From contig JAHHIC010000066.1 of the NCBI GenBank assembly GCA_019359035.1, positions 124,001 to 188,000 on the forward strand: 64,000 nt of DNA, written 5' to 3'. Source of the DNA: Scytonematopsis contorta HA4267-MV1. GTDB lineage: Bacteria > Cyanobacteriota > Cyanobacteriia > Cyanobacteriales > Nostocaceae. The position numbers were made by a program, and so were the translations under genes. This document shows, piece after piece, positions 17,189 through 25,981 of this stretch (positions are counted from its first letter, which is position 1; each line of letters opens with the position of its first letter). Under the pieces are notes generated by a model. It had not been told where the DNA came from, ran no database searches, and worked only from the letters and a program-made list of their open reading frames with translations.

Positions 17189-18088
17189 CCTCTCCGCTAT
17201 TCTCAACTTTGCTGAGCGAGCGCGCGGATTATTGACTATTTCGTCGTCCTGTGCTTCAAGAGGTTTCTTTGTGACTATTTTTAAAATCGGAGAATTTCTA
17301 AAAGCATTTTTTACCAATCGGTCTTCTAAACTGTGGAAACTGATAATCGCAATTCTGCCACCATCAACTAAAGATTCTGGTGCTTTTGCTAGTAAAGTTT
17401 CCAAAGCCCTTAACTCGTCATTCACCACAATCCGCAAAGCTTGAAAAACACGAGTAGCTGGATGTATTCTCCCATAGCGATATTTACGAGGAACCGAATA
17501 AGCAATTGCTTCTGCTAATTCTGTTGTCGTATTAAACGGACGTTTTTCTACAATACGTCTGGCAATACGTCTGGATAAGCGTTCCTCTCCGTACTTAAAG
17601 AAAATATCTGCTAATTCCACTTCATCCCAGTGATTAATTATCTCAGCCGCTGTTAAAGACTGTCCCTTATCCATCCGCATATCCAAACTGGCTGTGTGAC
17701 GAAAACTAAAACCGCGCTCTGGTGAGTCTAAATGGTGGGAACTCACACCCAAGTCCGCAAGAATTCCATCGTATTCCTTTGCTGGGAACTCGTAAGCCGC
17801 AAAATTACTATAAAGAAATTTGATACGTTCACCATAAGATGCCAATCGTTTTTGTGCAGCAGCTAAGGCAACTTCATCCTGGTCAATAGCGGTCAAGCGT
17901 ATATCTGGATAGGCTTCCAGAATCAAACTACTGTGACCACCGCCCCCAACAGTAGCATCCAAATAATGCCCACCAGGACGCAATATTAACCCAGAAATTA
18001 CCTCTCGACTCAATACGGGCACATGAAAAAATTCCTGCGCCTCCATTCCCTGTATCTCCAAATCCATATAATTAATAGAGAAGTGCAA
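17171..18088 (-). CDS. rsmH: 16S rRNA (cytosine1402-N4)-methyltransferase RsmH
   Basis: The protein matches MraW/RsmH throughout: [14 protein letters not shown], the SAM-binding motif [53 protein letters not shown], the family block RRIVEKRPF...[14 protein letters not shown], and [18 protein letters not shown] near the end. It methylates N4 of C1402 in 16S rRNA, tuning the P site. The 305-residue frame includes about 14 poorly conserved N-terminal residues; [12 protein letters not shown] is a plausible shorter start. The gene is divergent from ndhH with a 182-bp shared upstream region. Confidence 0.95.
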   Translation of the reverse strand: MHFSINYMDLEIQGMEAQEFFHVPVLSREVISGLILRPGGHYLDATVGGGGHSSLILEAYPDIRLTAIDQDEVALAAAQKRLASYGERIKFLYSNFAAYEFPAKEYDGILADLGVSSHHLDSPERGFSFRHTASLDMRMDKGQSLTAAEIINHWDEVELADIFFKYGEERLSRRIARRIVEKRPFNTTTELAEAIAYSVPRKYRYGRIHPATRVFQALRIVVNDELRALETLLAKAPESLVDGGRIAIISFHSLEDRLVKNAFRNSPILKIVTKKPLEAQDDEIVNNPRARSAKLRIAERMGSRE

Positions 18089-18270
18089 TAAAAATAAACA
18101 TCACCATCTAAACCATCTCCTGCCAACTCTACTCTCCAAATTACCTAATTACAGGTAATTAATCTATAAACTGATATTCTTTGTTTTTGGCAGACCCGAT
18201 AAAAGAAATCTGGTCAGCATCTACGCGGTTCAATTTTTACATCGTCACAAACGGGAGAACACTGAACATT

Positions 18271-19455
18271 ATGGCAAGAATCGAAACCCGCACCGAACCA
18301 ATGGTGCTAAACATGGGACCCCACCACCCATCAATGCACGGGGTTTTGCGGTTAATTGTCACCCTCGATGGCGAAGATGTGGTTGATTGTGAACCAGTAA
18401 TTGGTTACCTGCACCGGGGAATGGAAAAAATTGCGGAAAACCGCAGCACAGTAATGTACGTTCCCTATGTTAGCCGTTGGGACTACGCAGCAGGAATGTT
18501 TAACGAAGCAGTCACAGTAAACGCTCCCGAAAGATTGGCAAATGTTAGCGTACCCAAACGTGCTAGCTACATCCGCGTTATCATGCTGGAGTTGAACCGC
18601 ATCGCCAATCACTTGCTGTGGTTTGGTCCATTTCTGGCTGACGTTGGGGCACAAACACCCTTCTTCTATCAATTCCGCGAACGTGAATTGATTTATGACC
18701 TGTGGGAAGCAGCAACAGGTTACCGCATGGTAAATAATAACTACTGGCGCGTCGGTGGTGTCGCAGCAGACCTCCCTTACGGTTGGATAGACAAGTGTCT
18801 AGACTTCTGCGACTACTTCTTACCTAAAATCGACGAATACGAAAAATTAGTTACCAATAACCCTATTTTCCGTCGTCGTATCGAAGGAATCGGCGTTATC
18901 ACTAAAGAAGAAGCAATTAACTGGGGACTTTCTGGACCTATGTTACGGGCTTCCGGCGTTAAATGGGACTTGCGGAAAGTAGACCACTACGAATGTTACG
19001 ACGACTTCGACTGGGACGTACAATGGGAAACCGCAGGAGACTGCTTAGCCCGTTATACTGTGCGGATGCGAGAAATGCGCGAATCAGTAAAAATTCTTCG
19101 TCAAGCAATTAAAGGACTTCCTGGTGGCCCTTACGAAAACTTAGAAGCTAAGCGGATGATGGAAGGAGCTAAATCCGAATGGAATGGCTTTGACTACCAA
19201 TTTGTTGCTAAAAAAGTTTCTCCTTCCTTCAAAATTCCCAAAGGCGAACTTTACGCTCGTGTAGAAAGCGGTAAAGGCGAATTAGGAATTTACATGGTTG
19301 GTGACGACAACGTATTCCCTTGGCGTTTTAAAATTCGTCCTGCAGATTACAACAACCTGCAAATTTTACCTAGCTTACTGCGTGGTATGAAAGTAGCAGA
19401 CGTAGTAGTAATCTTGGGTAGCATTGACGTAATTATGGGTTCTGTAGACAGATAA
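18271..19455 (+). CDS. ndhH: NAD(P)H-quinone oxidoreductase subunit H
   Basis: The 394-residue product is NdhH (49-kDa/NuoD homologue), the subunit lining the quinone site of the photosynthetic NDH-1 complex on the thylakoid membrane. Signatures include [29 protein letters not shown], a long [16 protein letters not shown] block and the C-terminal [21 protein letters not shown] 18271 gives the family-typical [20 protein letters not shown] start with GGGAGA upstream; the frame extends to 18181 but that part is not conserved. Arg49 in LHRGMEK corresponds to the arginine of NDUFS2 that NDUFAF7 dimethylates. The next plus-strand gene encodes the NDUFAF7 homologue. Confidence 0.97.
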   Translation: MARIETRTEPMVLNMGPHHPSMHGVLRLIVTLDGEDVVDCEPVIGYLHRGMEKIAENRSTVMYVPYVSRWDYAAGMFNEAVTVNAPERLANVSVPKRASYIRVIMLELNRIANHLLWFGPFLADVGAQTPFFYQFRERELIYDLWEAATGYRMVNNNYWRVGGVAADLPYGWIDKCLDFCDYFLPKIDEYEKLVTNNPIFRRRIEGIGVITKEEAINWGLSGPMLRASGVKWDLRKVDHYECYDDFDWDVQWETAGDCLARYTVRMREMRESVKILRQAIKGLPGGPYENLEAKRMMEGAKSEWNGFDYQFVAKKVSPSFKIPKGELYARVESGKGELGIYMVGDDNVFPWRFKIRPADYNNLQILPSLLRGMKVADVVVILGSIDVIMGSVDR

Positions 19456-19513
19456 ATAAATCATATTTTTATCTACAGGTATAACCAAAGGAAGCATCCC
19501 AATTTTGCAAAAG

Positions 19514-19920
19514 TAGTGCGAGCGTCCCGCTTACCATTACGTAAAAGTGGGCAAGATGCTCGCACTACCATTTACATGCAAGTGATAAGCGAGCAAGATG
19601 CTCACACTACCATTTACATGCAAGTGATAAGCGAGCAAGATGCTCGCACTACCATTTACATGCAAGCGATAAGTGGGCAAGATGCTCGCACTACCATTTA
19701 CATGCAAGCGATAAGTGGGCAAGATGCTCGCACTACCATTTACATGCAAGCGATAAGCGAGCAAGATGCTCGCACTACCATTTACATGCAAGCGATAAGC
19801 GAGCAAGATGCTCGCACTACCATTTACATGCAAGCGATAAGCGAGCAAGATGCTCGCACTACCATTTACATGCAAGCGAACACTAACATTTACATGCGAG
19901 CGAGCAAGCAAGATGCTCGC
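19514..19920. repeat. 42-bp tandem array with GCGAGCAAGATGCTCGCAC core
   Basis: After a forward core variant (GTGCGAGCGTCCCGCTTACC, from about 19518), eight to nine 42-bp units follow. Each has the inverted core GCGAGCAAGATGCTCGCAC plus TACCATTTACATGCAAGCGA. The unit is a multiple of three, so all frames read through as low-complexity peptides; I treat these as non-coding. Each core can fold into a 7-bp stem. The array lies 60 bp after ndhH. Confidence 0.92.
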
Positions 19921-20007
19921 ACTACAATGCTACGCACCACCTTTGATAAATTTACACATTTGGGATGCTCCCTAATAAAAGAGCAGCTGTATTTTTATAC
20001 AGTCGTC

Positions 20008-20301
20008 GTAGTGCGAGCATCTTGCTCGCTTCCAGATGTATGTAGTGCGAGCATCTTGCTCGCTTCCAGATGTATGTAGTGCGAGCATCTTGCTCGCTTC
20101 CAGATGCATGTAGTGCGAGCATCTTGCTCGCTTCCAGATGTATGTAGTGCGAGCATCTTGCTCGCTTCCAGATGCATGTAGTGCGAGCATCTTGCTCGCT
20201 TCCAGATGTATGTAGTGCGAGCATCTTGCTCGCTTCCAGATGTATGTAGTGCGAGCATCTTGCTCGCTTCCGGATGTATGTAGTGCGAGCATCTTGCTCG
20301 C
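20008..20301. repeat. 34-bp tandem array with GTGCGAGCATCTTGCTCGC core
   Basis: Eight full and one partial 34-bp units, each GTAGTGCGAGCATCTTGCTC followed by GCTTCCAGATGTAT. The core is the reverse complement of that in the 19.5-kb array, so the two arrays face each other across about 90 bp. The unit is not a multiple of three; any ORF across it cycles through all frames every 102 bp. No unique spacers exist, so it is not CRISPR. Confidence 0.93.
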
Positions 20302-20318
20302 TTGTTTGTTAGTAGCTT

Positions 20319-21515
20319 TTGGATATAGCACGAAACACTATGGATTCCTCAAAAACCCTAATCGAAATTATTAATAGTAACATAGCAACAAGTCCCCAAA
20401 AACGCATCAATTTTGCCGAATATATGGATATAGCCTTATATCATCGTCAATACGGCTATTATTCAACAAAAGCGTTAAATATCGGCAAACAAGGAGACTT
20501 TTTTACTTCAGTTCACCTAGGTTGCGACTTTGGTGAATTATTAGCCGAGCAGTTTCTAGAAATATGGGAAATTTTAGAAAAACCAACATCTTTTTCTATT
20601 GTAGAAATGGGAGCAGGTCAAGGATATTTGGCAGTTGATATTTTGAAGTATATCCAGCAGAAATACTCTGATTTTTATGCCGCGTTAAAATATATAATTG
20701 TAGAAAAATCCTTAGGTTTAAAACAGGAACAGCAGAAACACCTACAAGATTTATCTGTAACCTGGTGTGACTTAGAAGAAATATTAGATAATTCTATTAC
20801 AGGTTGTTTTTTTTCTAACGAACTTGTAGATGCTTTTCCAGTCAATCAATTTATTATAAAAGAGGGAAAACTCCAAGAAGTTTATATAACAAATAATGAC
20901 CTAACCTCCCAAGAAAACTCAGGTTTTATCGAAGTTTTAGCCGAACCATCCACACCTCAGTTCGCTGAATATTTCCAGCTAATAGAAATTGATTTAAATC
21001 AATATCCAGACAATTATCGTAGTGAAATTAACTTAACCGCTTTTAAATGGCTAAGTGTCGTAGCAAACAAATTACAACGTGGGTATGTGTTAACCATTGA
21101 TTACGGTTATCCTGCAACTCGTTACTACAACCCCAGGAGAAACGAAGGAACCCTACAATGCTACTACCAGCATCATCGTCACAATAACCCTTACATCAAT
21201 ATTGGACAGCAAGATATCACAACTCACGTAAACTTTACCGCTTTAGAACGATGGGGAGAGACCTGTGGTTTAGATAAAATTAGTTTTACTCAACAAGGAT
21301 TATTTTTAATGGCATTAGGTTTGGGTGACCGAATCGCGGGTATATCTTACCAAAACCTACCCCTTCCCCAATTATTAAAACGCCGAGACGCACTCCAGCA
21401 ACTAATAGACCCCTTGGGACTGGGTAACTTTGGTGTTTTAGCTCAAAGCAAAGGACTCTCTCCGGTAGAAAAAGCTCAAACCCTGAAAGGATTTGCTGTT
21501 CCAGAAGGAATGTAG
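20319..21515 (+). CDS. MidA/NDUFAF7-family class I SAM-dependent methyltransferase
   Basis: The 398-residue protein has the MidA/NDUFAF7 layout: FAEYMDIALYHRQYGYYS, GKQGDFFTSVHLGCDFGELLAEQ, SAM motif VEMGAGQGYLAVDIL, FFSNELVDAFPVNQF, TIDYGYPATRYYNPRRNEGTL, and HVNFTALERWGE. In mitochondria this family dimethylates an arginine of the NDUFS2 subunit to allow complex I assembly. Here the gene follows ndhH, the NDUFS2 homologue, on the same strand. It is therefore a good candidate NDH-1 assembly factor. The first eight residues before MDSSKTL (ATG 20340) may not be translated, since 20319 falls just after the repeat array. Confidence 0.88.
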   Translation: MDIARNTMDSSKTLIEIINSNIATSPQKRINFAEYMDIALYHRQYGYYSTKALNIGKQGDFFTSVHLGCDFGELLAEQFLEIWEILEKPTSFSIVEMGAGQGYLAVDILKYIQQKYSDFYAALKYIIVEKSLGLKQEQQKHLQDLSVTWCDLEEILDNSITGCFFSNELVDAFPVNQFIIKEGKLQEVYITNNDLTSQENSGFIEVLAEPSTPQFAEYFQLIEIDLNQYPDNYRSEINLTAFKWLSVVANKLQRGYVLTIDYGYPATRYYNPRRNEGTLQCYYQHHRHNNPYINIGQQDITTHVNFTALERWGETCGLDKISFTQQGLFLMALGLGDRIAGISYQNLPLPQLLKRRDALQQLIDPLGLGNFGVLAQSKGLSPVEKAQTLKGFAVPEGM

Positions 21516-21628
21516 ATGCTAAATAGAGATGTGAAACCTTAAAACTTGATAAATATTGCCAATTTTAATCGCTAATTTCACATAGCAATGATTACATTTA
21601 TAACAGAGACATTACATAGGTAATAATT

Positions 21629-21724
21629 ATGACTCCCCATGAATTGTTGATGCTGGTTCTATTACTTACTCCCGGTATTTTATTTTCTGTAATTATTATG
21701 GTTACATTTGCTGCGGGAGGTTAA
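21629..21724 (+). CDS. 31-residue single-span membrane peptide
   Basis: The ATG at 21629 opens a 31-codon frame with sequence MTPHELLMLVLLLTPGILFS followed by VIIMVTFAAGG and TAA. It has the form of a one-helix membrane subunit: short polar N-terminus, about 20 hydrophobic residues and a small Gly-rich tail. An AGG lies 11 nt upstream. It follows the MidA-type gene by 113 bp on the same strand. Several photosynthetic complexes, including NDH-1, contain single-span subunits of this size, so a role there is conceivable; the sequence matches none I can name. Confidence 0.5.
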   Translation: MTPHELLMLVLLLTPGILFSVIIMVTFAAGG

Positions 21725-21734
21725 TAAATTTAGA

Positions 21735-21895
21735 ATTAATAATTTAGAGTTTTGAGTTTTGAGTTTTGAGTGTGAATTGTTAAATTTACAATTTGTAACT
21801 CTTAACTCAAAATTAAAAATTCAAAACTTATAACCTTAAACTCATAACTCATAATTTATAAGCTTGGATTTCTAACTCAAAACTCAAAAAAAGGG
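21735..21895. repeat. GAGTTTT/AAAACTC heptamer repeats
   Basis: Tandem GAGTTTT units (21750-21772) and facing AACTCAAAA units (21800-21888) form another heptamer repeat family, with inverted halves that could pair. They fill the gap before the dehydrogenase gene. Confidence 0.75.
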
Positions 21896-21907
21896 AACTT
21901 GAAAACC

Positions 21908-22771
21908 ATGAAGGTAGCATTTCTGGGGACAGGATTAATGGGACTACCAATGGCGCAGCGTTTGTTACAGGCAAATGTACCACTGATTGCTTACAACCGC
22001 ACCCCAGAAAAGTTGAAACCATTACAATTGTTAGGTGCGGAAATCGCGACAAAACCCTACGAAGCAATTCGCGCTGCAGATTGTGTAATCCTTATGTTGA
22101 CGAATACAGTAGCAATTTATAATGTATTGCTATCAGATGCTTCGCTACGTTATCTCAAAGGACGCACTGTCATCCAAATGGGAACAATCACTCCCAGCGA
22201 AAGCCAAGAAATTCAGGAAACTGTGATTACGGCAGGTGGAGAATATATTGAGGCTCCTGTTTTGGGAAGTATTCCCGAAGCTGAAACAGGTAATTTAATT
22301 GTGATGGTTGGTGGAGAACCTAATCAGTATAGTAAAAACTTACGCTTATTGCGATATTTTAGTCCGGAGCCTCTACTTATAGGCCCTGTCGGAAGTGCTG
22401 CCGCTTTAAAATTAGCACTAAATCAATTAATTGCTTCCCTGACAACAGCTTTTGGTATGAGTCTTGCTTTTGTTCAGCGTCAAGGGGTAGACGTAGAACT
22501 ATTTATGAAAATTTTACGCGATAGTTCTCTCTACGCACCGACTTTTGACAAGAAATTACAGCGAATGCTGGATAATGACTACGAAAATCCAAATTTCCCC
22601 ACGAAATATTTATTTAAAGACACCGATTTGTTCCTCTCAGAAGCTGAATCCTTAGGTCTAAATGTTAGCAGTGTGGAAGGGGTGCGAACTCTCTTGAAAA
22701 TTGCCATGAATTGGGGGTTTGCGAATGATGATTATTCTGCTCTTTTTGCAGCAATTAAAACGGATGAGTAA
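21908..22771 (+). CDS. NAD(P)-dependent beta-hydroxyacid dehydrogenase
   Basis: The 287-residue product starts with the Rossmann motif VAFLGTGLMGLPMAQRLL. It continues with LMLTNTVAIYNVL, the catalytic-site block EAPVLGSIPEAETGNLIVMVGG, and GSAAALKLALNQLIAS, where the Lys is the general acid/base of 3-hydroxyisobutyrate dehydrogenase and tartronate semialdehyde reductase relatives. Late in the chain is PTKYLFKDTDLFLSEAESLGL. The exact substrate cannot be told from sequence; glyoxylate or succinic semialdehyde reduction are family options. ATG 21908 with GGGAA about 11 nt upstream is preferred over TTG 21899. Confidence 0.88.
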   Translation: MKVAFLGTGLMGLPMAQRLLQANVPLIAYNRTPEKLKPLQLLGAEIATKPYEAIRAADCVILMLTNTVAIYNVLLSDASLRYLKGRTVIQMGTITPSESQEIQETVITAGGEYIEAPVLGSIPEAETGNLIVMVGGEPNQYSKNLRLLRYFSPEPLLIGPVGSAAALKLALNQLIASLTTAFGMSLAFVQRQGVDVELFMKILRDSSLYAPTFDKKLQRMLDNDYENPNFPTKYLFKDTDLFLSEAESLGLNVSSVEGVRTLLKIAMNWGFANDDYSALFAAIKTDE

Positions 22772-22788
22772 AAGTAGCAAACCCCAGA

Positions 22789-22966
22789 ACCCCACCCCCA
22801 ACCCCCAACCCGTAAACGGGGAGGGGGCTACGATTTCCACCTTCCCACACTGAGTGTGGGAACAAAACAACGGGGGAGCGAGAGATTGCTGTTTAATCAA
22901 TCAACAAAAGTTTCCATTTATCGTAGCCCCCTCCCCGCGTGCGGGGAGGGGGTTGGGGGTGGGGTT
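22789..22966. mobile_element. MITE-like inverted repeat, copy 1
   Basis: The left arm CCCACCCCCAACCCCCAACC continues to GTAAACGGGGAGGGGGCTACGAT. The right arm is ATCGTAGCCCCCTCCCCGCG followed by TGCGGGGAGGGGGTTGGGGGTGGGGT. A second copy with the same ends lies at 40444-40604, but with a different middle. Each arm also contains its own hairpin (CTCCCCGCGTGCGGGGAG). It is non-coding and sits between convergent genes. Confidence 0.75.
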
Positions 22967-22991
22967 CTTTGGGGAGGGGTGTGGGATTTCT

Positions 22992-25235
22992 TTACAACTT
23001 AGGCAAAATATCCGGTAGCAAATAACCAGGAAGCTTAGATAAAGCTAAATTTTGTCCTTGTATTCCCAACTCGCTATGGAAAGCCCGAACTGTTTTCACC
23101 AAGTAATTAAAAGTATTTTGATAAGCTTCTGTTTGTGTCGCAACACCATTTAAAGCTTGTAAATGGTTATCTAAAGCTTTTTCTAAATGTTGCGAACGAA
23201 CTTTTTTATCTACAAGAAAATATTGGTCTGTTCCTAACTGATAATGAGCAAGACCTAAATTATTATGAGTCGCAAATACATCAAAACTTAGAGTTGTACT
23301 AGTTAAAGAATGAGCAAGCGCAAGAGCCTCATCATAAGCTTCCATACACAATTTTAAATATTTTTGCCGTAATTCTTTTGTGGTTTGAGGTAAATTTGCC
23401 AAGTGCCAATAAGCTGTGCCTAAATTATTTTGTGTAGCAGCACAGGCTGTAGGAGCATTAGCCGCTGTACGGTATTTTAATGCTTCGTTATAAACTTCGA
23501 TAGCTAATAATAAATTTTCTTCACCATTTTCGTGTTGAGCAAGATTCCAATAAGCTGTGCCTATATTATTTTGAATCATCCCATACTTGAGTGGTTCTTG
23601 ACTCGGTACATAGTGAACAAGAGCAAATTTATAAGCTGCTATTGCTTTTTTTAAATGTACAACAGGTTGACTATGTTGCGCTAAATGCCAGTATGCTGTA
23701 CCTAAGTTATTTTGGGTCGCAGCATATTTAATAGCATCCATTTGCGCGGTTCTAAAACGTAAAGTTTCGCTATAAGCTACTACCGCTTGTTGCCAATTTT
23801 CTGCCGGGTCACCAAATCTAGCTAAATCACCATAAGCTGTCCCTAAATTATTTTGTACCCGTGCATAGGTTTCTGAGTTGGTTTCAGGTGAAATTAATTT
23901 CAACGCTAACTGATAAAATGATATCCCTTGTTCTATATAAGATTGACCTTCCTCTGAATTTGGTGGAGTCCGGTACAGCATCCAGTAAAGGGTTCCCAAA
24001 TCATTCAAAATATCCGGTACATCTGGGGAAATTTCATTGTGCGCTATCGCTTCCTGGTATGCCAAAATAGCTACCATCAAGTTTTCTAGAGTCGCTTGTC
24101 CGGATTCAATCTGAAGTCTATAAAAATTTCCTAGTTTTTGATACGCTGCTCCTATATATTCTGACTCAGCGGCTTGTGCGTGTAATTTTTCAATTTCTAA
24201 AAGTATTTGCTGTGCTTCCTGATTTTCTATAGCACCTGTAGAAATCGCTGTGTTAATTGTTTCTAGTACAAGTTCTGTGAGTTCTTTATTAACATGTTGC
24301 AAACTGGGTAAGGATTTTGTCTCAAGTCTGTTAGACCTGTTATTAGGTTCATCGGTTGTTGGCTGATTTTTAACTAATTCTGATTTTGAGGTCGAAGTTT
24401 CACTCTGTATTGGTGGAAAATTCCCTTTTCCTTCTGTCTGAAAATCAAAATCTTCAACAACAAATTTAAAATCCCCAGTAGTCTCAACCTCAGCTAATTC
24501 TCTGGGTGTAACTACTTCATCAAAAATTGATTGGTCTAGGCTACCGTCAATATTACTATCTATATTACCTGGGGCAAAACCTCTATTACCTGAAAAACTT
24601 TCTGGTGATGTTTTGGTTTGTGCTGTCGGTGTCGGTTCCCCAGCAAAAATAAATACACCTGTACGACTGCGCCAAAATTGTGGTGCAGACTGTTGGATTG
24701 CATGTAGCCAGGGACGGGGAACCCAAATCAATAAGCTAGAGTCTAAAAATCTGTCCGATTCAGCTTTGTTCAAATGCTGCTCGGTTAATCGCAAATAATG
24801 TAAAAATAACCGCTGTACGGCAACTGGCTGCTTTGTTAGCTGCTCTGCTCCTACTATTTGGAATGATGGAATTGGTAAAGGACGTGGTGGAGCGTCTTTT
24901 ACTCGTGCAACTTTTGGTGGTGGATAATTACTTAGCCACTGGTTGATTTGGGCTATTGGATTTGGGTCACTTAAATTTAAACGTAAGGTGACTAATCGTG
25001 GGTAAGCTGGTGTGCTATCAAATGGTACATCGTTTGATTGATGTAATACTTGCCCTAGCGGATACGCTAGAGTCTCATGTAAGTGCCTTACCAACTTATT
25101 CCTTAAGTTTAAATCGTCACAAACTGCTATAAAAATTTGTCGTCTTAAACCAAGCGTGAGAGCTTGCTTTAAACGATGATATACTTGTCTGTTCCTAGCT
25201 GAGTTATCCGGGTGTCGAGTATCATTTATGCTCAT
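22992..25235 (-). CDS. Tetratricopeptide repeat protein
   Basis: A 747-residue protein. Residues 1-215 form a conserved-looking N-terminal region (LRRQIFIAVCDDLNLRNKLVRHLHETL, QRLFLHYLRLTEQHLN, DSSLLIWVPRPWLHAI) that resembles an inactive NTPase-like sensor. An acidic, Ser/Thr-rich linker covers about 215-330. From about 375 to 700 there are six or more TPR units, with the recurring signature QNNLGTAYWHLAQ and spacing of about 40-45 residues. The repeats imply a protein-binding scaffold; the partner is unknown. No signal peptide is seen, so it is probably cytoplasmic. It is monocistronic. Confidence 0.8.
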   Translation of the reverse strand: MSINDTRHPDNSARNRQVYHRLKQALTLGLRRQIFIAVCDDLNLRNKLVRHLHETLAYPLGQVLHQSNDVPFDSTPAYPRLVTLRLNLSDPNPIAQINQWLSNYPPPKVARVKDAPPRPLPIPSFQIVGAEQLTKQPVAVQRLFLHYLRLTEQHLNKAESDRFLDSSLLIWVPRPWLHAIQQSAPQFWRSRTGVFIFAGEPTPTAQTKTSPESFSGNRGFAPGNIDSNIDGSLDQSIFDEVVTPRELAEVETTGDFKFVVEDFDFQTEGKGNFPPIQSETSTSKSELVKNQPTTDEPNNRSNRLETKSLPSLQHVNKELTELVLETINTAISTGAIENQEAQQILLEIEKLHAQAAESEYIGAAYQKLGNFYRLQIESGQATLENLMVAILAYQEAIAHNEISPDVPDILNDLGTLYWMLYRTPPNSEEGQSYIEQGISFYQLALKLISPETNSETYARVQNNLGTAYGDLARFGDPAENWQQAVVAYSETLRFRTAQMDAIKYAATQNNLGTAYWHLAQHSQPVVHLKKAIAAYKFALVHYVPSQEPLKYGMIQNNIGTAYWNLAQHENGEENLLLAIEVYNEALKYRTAANAPTACAATQNNLGTAYWHLANLPQTTKELRQKYLKLCMEAYDEALALAHSLTSTTLSFDVFATHNNLGLAHYQLGTDQYFLVDKKVRSQHLEKALDNHLQALNGVATQTEAYQNTFNYLVKTVRAFHSELGIQGQNLALSKLPGYLLPDILPKL

Positions 25236-25572
25236 GACGGCATTAATGCCAAAATGCAGTGTACATTCCCTTACGGGGTTGATGCATATAGTCTGTAGTT
25301 TTGACTATAAGTATGTTTTTCCATCCATCATCGTTCCCCTCAGGATAAATCTCTCTTCTAAACATAGTCATATCTTTAGGAATTAATTACGTATCAGTTA
25401 TAACCTCAGCAAAGACGAATTTTATACAGTTCCTACGCATAATTAATCGGGCTTCGACAGATGTTCAGAAAATAAATATTATATTTTTAAAAGTAAAAAT
25501 AAAAAGCAGGCTCCGCATTTATTGGGAACCTGAAATTGGTAAATATAAACTTTTGTCAAAAAATTTTGCTTA
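25236..25572. other. Intergenic region upstream of TPR gene
   Basis: About 340 bp without a supportable gene. AT-rich DNA includes a run of A residues near 25488-25503. It carries the TPR gene promoter and the 3' end of the Psb35 transcript. Confidence 0.5.
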
Positions 25573-25752
25573 TCAACCAGAATGAGAAATTGCGTACGCT
25601 ACAACTATTAAACCGCCAACCAAAACTGTACCAGCAGACGCCAAGATAATATTATTGCGTTTTTGCTCTGGACTCAAAGGCTCCGCTTGATAAACTTTTG
25701 GTTCACGAGCGAAATTGTTCAAACGTCCGCCTTCTTCTGTTGTATAGGGCAT
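25573..25752 (-). CDS. psb35: Ssl1498-family/Psb35 photosystem II assembly protein
   Basis: A 59-residue frame begins MPYTTEEGGRLNNFAREPKV, continues YQAEPLSPEQKRN, and ends in one membrane helix (IILASAGTVLVGGLIVVAYAIS) with a short tail. The N-terminal TEEGGRLNNFA-EPK-Y-AEP pattern identifies the Ssl1498 light-harvesting-like family, of which Psb35 of Synechocystis associates with the CP47 module and HliD-type proteins during photosystem II assembly. The N-terminus should face the cytoplasm or stroma side of the thylakoid. It is a separate short transcript unit; the symbol is assigned by family resemblance. Confidence 0.82.
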   Translation of the reverse strand: MPYTTEEGGRLNNFAREPKVYQAEPLSPEQKRNNIILASAGTVLVGGLIVVAYAISHSG

Positions 25753-25873
25753 CTATAAATTCCTTATACTTTTATAAATTTCGTTGCTTTTATGTTACAT
25801 AAACAATAGCTACGCTCTTACAATCCGAGATAAAACGTTACATTGTTCTTAAATCAAAACTCAAAAACCAAAA

Positions 25874-25947
25874 ACGTAGGATGGGTTAGGCGCATTTGTA
25901 GCACTCAGTTGGAGACTCTTTAGTTACATAAAGCGCCTTAACCCATC
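25874..25947. repeat. GATGGGTTAGGCGC inverted repeat
   Basis: Arms GATGGGTTAGGCGC and GCGCCTTAACCCATC bracket about 45 bp. This is another dispersed cyanobacterial intergenic hairpin, placed between psb35 and the 3' end of the thiO-thiG gene. Confidence 0.65.
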
Positions 25948-25981
25948 ACTCATGTAGTAATATCGACTTTATAAATATCCT

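Noticed and set aside
20008-20301. CRISPR array
   Set aside because: The 34-bp units are contiguous and near-identical with no unique spacers, and no cas genes are present.
19516-20331. Several open frames of 87-187 codons within the repeat arrays
   Set aside because: They read the same tandem units in different frames on both strands, with low-complexity peptides such as QDARTTIYMQA; openness follows from repeat periodicity, not from coding.
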